From: DASQDN01 sp035630195
GTDB lineage: Bacteria; Acidobacteriota; Terriglobia; Bryobacterales; Bryobacteraceae
DNA length: 35,315 bases
NCBI GenBank assembly: GCA_035630195.1
Contig: DASQLD010000205.1
Location: 1 to 35,315 of the forward strand
Direction: 5' to 3'
The position numbers and the translations under genes are program-made. The notes beneath the pieces are model-generated. The model did not search any database and was not told the origin of the DNA. It saw nothing but the letters and a program-made list of their open reading frames with translations. Below are positions 7,465 to 13,656 of the stretch, piece after piece (position 1 is the stretch's first letter; each line of letters starts with the position of its first letter).

Positions 7465-9638
7465 GCGGATACCTCGGAACTGACCGACATTTCGGTGGCC
7501 ATCTTTCCAAGCGTTATATAGTCCTTCTTTCCATTTCCGAGCATCGGAATGCGATCTAGATAGATGATCTTTCGGGGAATCGCTAGCTCCGGTGCGCCCA
7601 TCTCCCGCTGAGCCGCCTGCAACGTATCGCGCTTCAGGTTCTTGTCTTGCGTGAACAGGATGATGACTTCACCGCGCCTTGAATCTTTGTACGATGAAGC
7701 CGCATGTAGCGATTGTGGATGGGCTGTAACAGCGATTCTTTCGACTAATTCGAGCGACACCATCTCACCGGCCACTTTGGCAAAGCGCTTCAATCGCGCC
7801 TGTAGCTTTACAAACCCCTCTGATATTGTCACGACATCGCCTGTGTTGTACCATCCCGATCCGTACTCCGACTGAGGGGGCTGAATCACGCCCGGTTGAT
7901 CATGCTTTAAATATCCCAACATCACGTTGTCGCCGCGTACATGCAAGACACCGCCGGTGTCCACTCCTTCAACAGGAGCAATCTTGTACTCCATACCCGG
8001 CAACAACTCTCCCACCGACCCTGAACGCGTCGCCAACGGCGTATTGACGGCAATCACCGGAGAACACTCGGTTGCGCCATAGCCTTCAAACACGCGCAGT
8101 CCGAACTTCTCCATACAGAGGCGTTGAACGTCTTCGGTCAACTTCTCAGCCCCGACTACAAGGTACTTGATGCTATAAAAATCGTACGGATGAGCGACTT
8201 GCGCATACTTACTCAAAAATGTGTTGGTCGCAAAGAGAACGCTGCAATCCCGGTCGTAAATGATCTCGGGTATGGCGCGGTAGTGCAGCGGGGAAGGGTA
8301 GAGGAAAACGCGGCAGCCATAAAGCAAAGGCAGGAGCATACCGGCTGTCAGACCGAACGCATGAAACAATGGCAGCGCGCTCATGAACTTCTCTTTCGAA
8401 GAGAACGAAAATGCCGAACTGGCCTGGGCGGCGTTAGCGAGTATCGATCCATGGCTGAGAACTACGCCCTTTGGCATTCCTTCCGAACCTGACGTAAACA
8501 GAATTACCGCCGGGTCCTCAGGTCTCGACTTCTTCATCACACGACGGGGCCGCCGCAGAGCCCACAGGATCAGCCAGAGCTTGTCCGCAAGCCCGAACTG
8601 CGCCTTCAAGTCTTCGAGGTAAACAACTTTCACAGACGCGAGTTGCTGCACCAGATCGCCGAGCTTTGCCTTTTCGACAAAAGCCCGCGAAGTAACGATG
8701 GTCTTCACTTGAGAGATACGGCACGCGTTCTGCATCGCGTCCAGCCCGGACGTGAAATTCAGCATCGCAGGAATTCGGCGCATCGCAAACATGCCGAGCA
8801 GCAGATACACCGTCGCGTTCACGTTCGGCATCAAGACACCAACGTTCTCGCCTTCTTTGCTGAACTTGGACACGATCCGGCCCAGAGCCAGACTTCCTTT
8901 GATAATCGTCGCGTACGTCACCGGCTTAGCGGTCATATCTTCGAGGATGTCCCGATCCTTCCCCTGCAATTCCACGGCATCGAGAAAGGCGTCATAGATG
9001 TGTGTGCGCTTTCGCGACTCGAAAGCCGCTCGCTGTAACACCCTTCGCATCTCCTCGCTCGCAAGCCGCCGGCGAATCTTCGCGGTCCTTCCCTCCGGCA
9101 TCGGGATGACCACACCCGGATGAATCGTGAGCGTGATGTGGGGAAAAGTCTTCTGCGGAAAATCGCCCTTCATCCGGCTGAAGGGTGAATAGATCGGCCC
9201 ATTGATGTTCAAGGGAACAACCATGCATCCCGTCTTGGCGGCTACGAACGCCGGACCATCGTAGATCTTCATCAGGCTGCCCGTCTGCGAGATTCGGCCC
9301 TCCGGAAAGATCACAACCGGGTGGCCTTCCTCCACCAAAGCCACCAGCGCTTTGATCGCTAGGGGGTTATTCGTATCCACGACTTTGTGGCGCAGAAACT
9401 TCAATGGCAATTTGAAATACCATCTGCTTGCGATGGTCGAGTGAATCAGGTACGTCGGAGACAAGTCGAGGAACGCGCCGATGATAACGCCATCGAGGAA
9501 GGATTGATGATTGCTGATAATCAGCATTCGGTCGCTTTTCGGCAGCGTGCCGACGACCTTGGCGCGATAAAACAGCCGCAGCAGTAGCCGCGCTGTGAAC
9601 GCCACGATTTCTCCGGGAATAGCAGACCAGGATGACAT
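7461..9638 (-). CDS. aas: Bifunctional lysophospholipid acyltransferase / acyl-ACP synthetase (Aas-like)
   Basis: Two domains are fused. The N-terminal PlsC-like acyltransferase has NHQSFLD (43-49) and FPEGRIS (111-117). The C-terminal adenylate-forming ligase has the phosphate-binding loop FTSGSEGMPKG (381-391) and YGATE (520-524). Aas proteins re-acylate lysophosphatidylethanolamine at the inner membrane using fatty acid activated on acyl carrier protein. The frame stays open 49 codons further upstream to 9785, but the ATG at 9638 gives 725 residues, close to the 719 of the E. coli enzyme. It has AGGAAAG upstream, though with a long 12-base spacing. The added upstream residues show no domain. 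It is translationally coupled to an MFS transporter downstream and divergent from an M23 peptidase gene. Confidence 0.9.
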   Translation of the reverse strand: MSSWSAIPGEIVAFTARLLLRLFYRAKVVGTLPKSDRMLIISNHQSFLDGVIIGAFLDLSPTYLIHSTIASRWYFKLPLKFLRHKVVDTNNPLAIKALVALVEEGHPVVIFPEGRISQTGSLMKIYDGPAFVAAKTGCMVVPLNINGPIYSPFSRMKGDFPQKTFPHITLTIHPGVVIPMPEGRTAKIRRRLASEEMRRVLQRAAFESRKRTHIYDAFLDAVELQGKDRDILEDMTAKPVTYATIIKGSLALGRIVSKFSKEGENVGVLMPNVNATVYLLLGMFAMRRIPAMLNFTSGLDAMQNACRISQVKTIVTSRAFVEKAKLGDLVQQLASVKVVYLEDLKAQFGLADKLWLILWALRRPRRVMKKSRPEDPAVILFTSGSEGMPKGVVLSHGSILANAAQASSAFSFSSKEKFMSALPLFHAFGLTAGMLLPLLYGCRVFLYPSPLHYRAIPEIIYDRDCSVLFATNTFLSKYAQVAHPYDFYSIKYLVVGAEKLTEDVQRLCMEKFGLRVFEGYGATECSPVIAVNTPLATRSGSVGELLPGMEYKIAPVEGVDTGGVLHVRGDNVMLGYLKHDQPGVIQPPQSEYGSGWYNTGDVVTISEGFVKLQARLKRFAKVAGEMVSLELVERIAVTAHPQSLHAASSYKDSRRGEVIILFTQDKNLKRDTLQAAQREMGAPELAIPRKIIYLDRIPMLGNGKKDYITLGKMATEMSVSSEVSA

Positions 9639-9818
9639 GGTATGAATGCTCTTTCCTATCGTAAGAGATATGTATGCCAGTGCATTAGGCTGGCGGTTGC
9701 CGTGCGCTGCAGTCTTACGCGGCCGAAACGTCCATTCGACCGGAAGACCGACAAATCCGAAATCGAAGTTATGCGGCTGCAACAACTGCTACAAACGACG
9801 CATCCAATTCAGTAGCCG

Positions 9819-10352
9819 ATGAGAACATTGATTGTGGCGGTGATTCTCTGCATCACTACGGGTATCTTTGTTGAAAAGATCGGATCCGCTCGGCTCACTA
9901 TTCCATTTCGCCTGGCCCGTCTTCAATTTCGTGAACCAGATCGCGGTTTGCTGATTCCGGTTTCTGGAGTAGCTGTGCGAAAAGTCACCGACACTTGGTC
10001 CGCCCCTCGTTCCGGAGGACGCTTACATCAGGGTCAAGATATCTTCGCTCCGCGAGGCACACCGGTTGTCTCCGCGACAGAAGGAATCGTCGTTCGCGTC
10101 GGGACGAACCGCCTCGGCGGAAAGGTTGTCTCCATAATAGGCGCGGGGGGACGGCTTTACTACTACGCGCACTTAGACGGATACGCCGAGGGTCTCGATG
10201 TTGGCCACACGGTATCAAAAGGCTCCACGATCGGGTATGTTGGAAATACTGGGAATGCGCGCGGGACTCCGCCGCATCTACACTTCGGTGTTTATACGCC
10301 GGCAGGAGCGTTGAATCCGCTTCCAATGTTCGTAGATCGAGGTCAGATTTGA
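9819..10352 (+). CDS. M23 (LytM) family metallopeptidase
   Basis: This 177-residue protein has an N-terminal hydrophobic segment (about 2-17) that fits a signal anchor or signal peptide. A compact LytM domain follows. All zinc-site and catalytic positions are present: H70 and D74 in LHQGQD, H118 in YYAHLD, and H153/H155 in HLHFG. Such enzymes cut peptide cross-links in peptidoglycan in the periplasm. No LysM or coiled-coil domain is attached, so it is a minimal form. Its TGA stop overlaps the TTG start of a thioredoxin-like gene, suggesting coupled expression. The 180-base region separating it from the divergent aas-like gene contains no promoter I would defend. Confidence 0.92.
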   Translation: MRTLIVAVILCITTGIFVEKIGSARLTIPFRLARLQFREPDRGLLIPVSGVAVRKVTDTWSAPRSGGRLHQGQDIFAPRGTPVVSATEGIVVRVGTNRLGGKVVSIIGAGGRLYYYAHLDGYAEGLDVGHTVSKGSTIGYVGNTGNARGTPPHLHFGVYTPAGALNPLPMFVDRGQI

Positions 10353-10807
10353 ATCGCAGAGAATTGTTCGCAGGAATGGTCGCGTTTCCATTAACTGCCT
10401 TCGTCGGAAGACCACAGATGCAGGCGTTCAAAGCCAAAGCATTGAACGGGGAATCTTTCAGCAATGAATCTCTAAAGGGCAAGCCGTATCTGGTCCAGTT
10501 TTGGGCCACCTGGTGCGGCTATTGCAAGCGAGATGAGCCTGCCGTAGAGCGCATCGTAAAGGAATCGCCCGAAGTACCGGTCATTGCGGTCAGCGTCGGC
10601 GAAGGCAGACAAAAAGTTCGCAAATACCTGCAAGGTTCTCCACGCACGGCGAAGATCGTTGTCAATGAAGATACGAATCTGCCGGCGCTTTTTCAGATTA
10701 CTTCATTTCCCACCTATGTTCTGGTGGACGCCAAGGGCGGGATTGTCGAGATGCAGGAAGGTTCTGGCGGCTACGAAGCACTGATCGCGCTTCTGAAAAA
10801 AATCTGA
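10349..10807 (+). CDS. TlpA-like exported thioredoxin-fold protein
   Basis: This is a thioredoxin-fold protein of 152 residues when started at the TTG at 10349. The redox motif WCGYC has cysteines at 56 and 59, inside FWATWCGYCK, and a cis-proline region SFPTYVLVD lies further on. The N-terminus NRRELFAGMVAFPLTAF has a twin arginine and a short hydrophobic stretch, so it is probably exported and may be a Tat substrate. GAGGT five bases before the TTG supports this start; an in-frame ATG at 10376 is the alternative. The open frame extends back to 9995 inside the M23 gene, but that part is just an overlapping frame. TTGA overlap with the M23 gene implies a shared mRNA. The redox partner is unknown. 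Confidence 0.87.
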   Translation: MNRRELFAGMVAFPLTAFVGRPQMQAFKAKALNGESFSNESLKGKPYLVQFWATWCGYCKRDEPAVERIVKESPEVPVIAVSVGEGRQKVRKYLQGSPRTAKIVVNEDTNLPALFQITSFPTYVLVDAKGGIVEMQEGSGGYEALIALLKKI

Positions 10808-10913
10808 TATCTCCTGACCGACGAGTGGTTGAAACTCCGCGGTACCTTTCGCCATCTAAACGGGAAGACCCTCGCGTCCTGGACAACGATTTCAGTTTTC
10901 TTTTGAATTCTAC

Positions 10914-10942
10914 TTGCCAGTAGAGGGTTCCCTGTTTATACT
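10914..10942 (+). promoter_or_regulatory. Predicted sigma-70 promoter of the small HTH gene
   Basis: The -35 box TTGCCA (10914-10919) and -10 box TATACT (10937-10942) are separated by exactly 17 bases. Transcription would begin near 10949, within or just after a run of seven T's, leaving a leader of only about 13 bases before the GTG start. This is one of the two clearest promoters in the window. Confidence 0.62.
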
Positions 10943-10961
10943 TCTTTTTTTGTGGCGGTTC

Positions 10962-11240
10962 GTGGTGAAGAGCATTCAGCTGAGAGATGATTTCGATCCC
11001 CTGGCTTCCCAGCGCGAAGCGGCGATGTTTTATGGGCTGTTTTTGCGTGGGCACTCAGTTGATTCGCTGCGCCGTGACATCGATATTCCGAAGCCGCTTC
11101 TCCACAAGTGGCTGAGCACACAGCGGTTCGAGCCAGGCTTCCGTGACAACTTGAAACGCGTCTATCACTACCGCAAACAAGTTCTTGCAATTTTTGAAGA
11201 ACTCGTATATAGCGAAAAAAATCGAGCTCGCCTCCAGTAA
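10962..11240 (+). CDS. Small helix-turn-helix-like protein of unknown function
   Basis: This short protein is about 92 residues long and starts at GTG 10962 or 10965. A longer start at TTG 10914 would place the start codon on the -35 box and is rejected. The segment SVDSLRRDIDIPKPLLHKWL (about 32-51) has the pattern of a helix-turn-helix of the kind seen in transposase-like or terminase-like DNA-binding proteins, followed by a basic region. There are no catalytic residues to suggest an enzyme. The gene has its own good promoter and ends four bases from the convergent tonB-like stop. It is probably a DNA-binding regulator. I do not recognise a named family. Confidence 0.7.
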   Translation: MVKSIQLRDDFDPLASQREAAMFYGLFLRGHSVDSLRRDIDIPKPLLHKWLSTQRFEPGFRDNLKRVYHYRKQVLAIFEELVYSEKNRARLQ

Positions 11241-11244
11241 TGTT

Positions 11245-12012
11245 CTACAGTAATCGGAATATCAAATAGAACGTTCCGATGATCGCGAGCGGTTTCCCGT
11301 CTTTGGTTGCAGGGCGAAATCGCCAGCGTTTCACCGCGTCGAGAGCTTGTTCATCGAGTCCAAAACCTAATCCATCCCTGACCTTAACCGCGTGAGTTAA
11401 ACCCTTCTCATCGATGATGCCTTCCAGCACGACTGTGCCTTGAATGCGCGCCTTGCGGGCCTCCTCGGAATACTCGGGCTCCAGTTTATAAAGCACCACA
11501 GGAGCTTTCATGTCGCCGCGCAAGGGAACGGCGCGAATCCCATCTACTCCGGGCCCACTATCATTGCCGGCGCCGCCATTATTTCCGCCGCCCAATCCGC
11601 CCCGGACGCCTGGACCTCCTGATGGCGGCCCAGGCGTCCCGCTTGGGAGTCCCATCGGACCCTCAGGCGGACGCAGTTCTACAGTGGCAGCCATCACCAA
11701 TGTGGGTTCAACTGCAAGCTTGGGCGTAAAGTTAACGGGGACCACTACCGGAGGCGTGAATTGCCGTTGCGCAAATCTTGGTAGCACGCCTCGACTCGGC
11801 GGGAGCGGCGTACTCGATCCGCCTCCACCCTTTGAAGGCGAGGGCACAGGCCGCAGGAGAATTCGGACCTTCGGGCGTTCTTTCCGTGGCACGCGGATAA
11901 CGTTGAGTGGCGCGGGAGCGAGCAGGATCAACAACATCACTGCCAAAACATGGAGCGCAATTGATACGAGCATGCAACGCCCAGGGCATGCTCGGTTCCA
12001 GAATGCTAACAC
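11245..12012 (-). CDS. TonB family energy-transducing protein
   Basis: This 255-residue protein has one N-terminal membrane helix (about 14-32), a basic and proline-rich linker, a Gly/Pro/Ser-rich stretch (about 115-155), and a C-terminal TonB domain (about 170-255). That domain carries the features PEYSEEARKARIQGTVVL and RWRFRPATKDGKP. TonB spans the periplasm and passes proton-motive energy from ExbB/ExbD to outer membrane receptors. No exbB or exbD is present in the window. The start is taken as GTG 12012; ATG 11973 is an alternative and neither has a strong ribosome binding site. It lies downstream of the iron permease-like gene. Its stop is four bases from that of the convergent HTH gene. 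Confidence 0.88.
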   Translation of the reverse strand: MLAFWNRACPGRCMLVSIALHVLAVMLLILLAPAPLNVIRVPRKERPKVRILLRPVPSPSKGGGGSSTPLPPSRGVLPRFAQRQFTPPVVVPVNFTPKLAVEPTLVMAATVELRPPEGPMGLPSGTPGPPSGGPGVRGGLGGGNNGGAGNDSGPGVDGIRAVPLRGDMKAPVVLYKLEPEYSEEARKARIQGTVVLEGIIDEKGLTHAVKVRDGLGFGLDEQALDAVKRWRFRPATKDGKPLAIIGTFYLIFRLL

Positions 12013-12026
12013 GTTGATACATCAAC
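12013..12026. repeat. Palindrome abutting the tonB-like start
   Basis: GTTGAT and ATCAAC form a perfect 6-base inverted repeat with a two-base centre, directly against the GTG start of the tonB-like gene. It could be an operator for a dimeric repressor. Spacing is too short for an FNR site. Confidence 0.35.
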
Positions 12027-12083
12027 AAATCGGACCTCTCACGCGATCCATCGGCCTCACAGGTGTGAAGAGGCGGCGCAGGC

Positions 12084-12482
12084 TTATGTCGTCTGGTCAA
12101 CCACTGCTTCGCCAGCCTTCGGCTTGTCCAGCTTTTCGCGGATCGAGGAAAATTCCTTCGTTAACTGTGCGATCTTTTCATCGTCGGAATTTTCGAGATC
12201 CACAAGTTCATTCCTGGCTCTGCTGACCGCTCTGATCAACTCGTCCAGCTTCAGCTGCATTGCTTTTGCATCGCGATTCTGCGTGTTTTGAATAAGGAAC
12301 ACCATCAGGAAAGTTACAATCGTCGTACCCGTGTTGATGATGAGTTGCCAAGTGTCTGAGTAGTGAAAATAGGGTCCCGTAAGGGCCCATACCAAAATCA
12401 CTCCCACTCCAAGCGCGAAACTCCCCGGCGAACCGCAAGCGTCGGCTGTCCGGCAGGCAAATCTACGGAATGCTTCTCGCAA
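12084..12482 (-). CDS. Low-affinity iron permease family small membrane protein
   Basis: This 132-residue protein has two membrane helices (about 18-36 and 45-64) and a cytoplasmic coiled tail. The stretch NTQNRDAKAMQLKLDELI (66-83) is characteristic of the Iron_permease (PF04120) family. The family name comes from a fungal transporter; bacterial members of this size are poorly characterised, and iron transport is not shown. The start is TTG 12482, with a strong AGGAGG four bases upstream, which decides the start despite the rare codon. It is followed by a tonB-like gene on the same strand after a 71-base gap, so they may be co-expressed. It is divergent from the DUF1080 gene. Confidence 0.85.
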   Translation of the reverse strand: MREAFRRFACRTADACGSPGSFALGVGVILVWALTGPYFHYSDTWQLIINTGTTIVTFLMVFLIQNTQNRDAKAMQLKLDELIRAVSRARNELVDLENSDDEKIAQLTKEFSSIREKLDKPKAGEAVVDQTT

Positions 12483-12497
12483 TGTTCCTCCTATCCC

Positions 12498-12523
12498 GGC
12501 TTAGACGCTGAAAGCTCTAACCT
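12498..12523. repeat. Imperfect hairpin in the divergent permease/DUF1080 region
   Basis: TTAGA (12501-12505) pairs with TCTAA (12516-12520). An inner GCT/AGC stem closes a GAA loop, leaving one bulged C. It sits between two divergent genes, so it could be an operator or simply chance. Confidence 0.25.
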
Positions 12524-12560
12524 TGTGACAGCGCAGTTTTTATCGTGCTACAGTGGCGGC

Positions 12561-13490
12561 GTGAATAGAACGATATGCGCATTGCTCACTTTGGCAGCTT
12601 CCATAATGGCCGCAGATAAGGACTTCAACGGACGTTGGGACATAACCGTCCCGGAGAATGACAGGCGCCGCGCCTGGTGGCTGGAACTCAACAACGCCGA
12701 GTCCGGCAAACCCACTGGTTCGTTCATCAGCGCCTATGCCGGCGATCTCAACAAGATCGACGAGTCCTCAATCCAAAATGGCGAGTTACACCTGGTATTT
12801 CGATCGCGTGGCAATCAGCCGCAGGTGACACACCTGCGCGCTCGACTGGTCAACGGAAAGCTCGAAGGCACGCGCGAAGTCGAAGGGAATCCCGCTAAAC
12901 TAGTCTGGACCGGAGTCCGAGCCCCAAAATTCAAGAGCATCGACGCGAAGAAACTCAAAACAGGAAAGCCAGTCGAGCTCTTCAATGGCCGCGACCTCAC
13001 CGGTTGGCGACCCTTGCGCCCAGAACGGAAAATTGAATGGACGGTAAAAGACGGAGTCACCGCCAATGTCCCGGGCGCCGTCGATCTCGTGACAGAACAG
13101 AAGTTTTGGAACTTCAAGCTGCATGCCGAGTACCGCGTCGGACCCAAGAGCAATAGTGGCATCGGTCTTCGAGGCCGGTATGAGGTACAAATCCTCGAAG
13201 ACTACGGGCAGCCACCCAACACCCATGGCAATGGAGCGCTTTACAGTCGAATTCTGCCTACACGGAATGCGAGCAAGCCCGCGAATGAATGGCAAACATT
13301 CGATATCACGCTTGTCGAAAACCGCGTGACAGTCGTTTTAAACGGGATCAACGTCATAGACAACAAGGAGATCGATGGCCTGACAGCCATCGGAATCGAC
13401 CCGGATGAAGGCAAACCCGGCCCAATTATTGTGCAAGGGGATCATGGCGCTGTAGAGTTCCGAAAACTCACCCTTACGCCCTTGGAATAA
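12561..13490 (+). CDS. Exported DUF1080 (3-keto-disaccharide hydrolase-like) protein
   Basis: The protein has 309 residues from GTG 12561. The N-terminus MNRTICALLTLAASIMAA looks like a Sec signal peptide. A first domain of roughly 110 residues has no name I can assign. It is followed by a DUF1080 domain from about residue 135, opening with VELFNGRDLTGW and containing SGIGLRGRYEVQILEDYG. DUF1080 is a concanavalin-like fold frequent in Acidobacteria and Planctomycetes; some members act on 3-keto-glycosides. The frame continues upstream into the divergent permease gene, but the GTG fits the signal peptide best. The smc gene follows after a 166-base region with its own likely promoter. Confidence 0.86.
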   Translation: MNRTICALLTLAASIMAADKDFNGRWDITVPENDRRRAWWLELNNAESGKPTGSFISAYAGDLNKIDESSIQNGELHLVFRSRGNQPQVTHLRARLVNGKLEGTREVEGNPAKLVWTGVRAPKFKSIDAKKLKTGKPVELFNGRDLTGWRPLRPERKIEWTVKDGVTANVPGAVDLVTEQKFWNFKLHAEYRVGPKSNSGIGLRGRYEVQILEDYGQPPNTHGNGALYSRILPTRNASKPANEWQTFDITLVENRVTVVLNGINVIDNKEIDGLTAIGIDPDEGKPGPIIVQGDHGAVEFRKLTLTPLE

Positions 13491-13493
13491 AGA

Positions 13494-13515
13494 GGACCAC
13501 AATATATAGTGGTCC
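13494..13515. repeat. 7-bp inverted repeat after the DUF1080 gene
   Basis: GGACCAC (13494-13500) and GTGGTCC (13509-13515) are perfect complements around an all-A/T loop AATATATA. It starts three bases after the DUF1080 stop. No T-run follows, so it is not a standard intrinsic terminator; it may stabilise the mRNA end or be a binding site. Confidence 0.5.
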
Positions 13516-13551
13516 ATCGATGTAACAATCAAAACTTCGTAGTCCATGCGC

Positions 13552-13580
13552 TTTACAAGCGCGGCAAATGGGTTTACGAT
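13552..13580 (+). promoter_or_regulatory. Predicted smc promoter
   Basis: TTTACA (13552-13557) and TACGAT (13575-13580) are spaced by 17 bases and lie about 75 bases before the smc start. The -35 box falls on a second small hairpin, GCGCTT-TAC-AAGCGC at 13548-13562. The -10 match is only moderate. Confidence 0.4.
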
Positions 13581-13656
13581 AGGTTGCATCCCCCGAGACG
13601 CGGGTCCTGTGCCGGATCCGTGCAAAATTCTTGTTCACCGGAAAGGGGAGCACCCA

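Noticed and set aside
9639..9785. In-frame N-terminal extension of the aas-like gene by 49 codons
   Set aside because: The added residues form no domain, and the ATG at 9638 gives a length matching known Aas proteins.
9995..10348. Longer thioredoxin gene starting inside the M23 gene
   Set aside because: The extra N-terminus is an out-of-frame reading of the M23 domain; the TTG at 10349 has a ribosome binding site and begins an export leader.
10795..10806. Intrinsic terminator after the thioredoxin gene at the A-rich end
   Set aside because: There is no stem next to it and the A-run is part of the last codons (Lys-Lys).
12013..12026. FNR-like site upstream of the tonB-like gene
   Set aside because: The FNR consensus needs four bases between TTGAT and ATCAA; here there are two.
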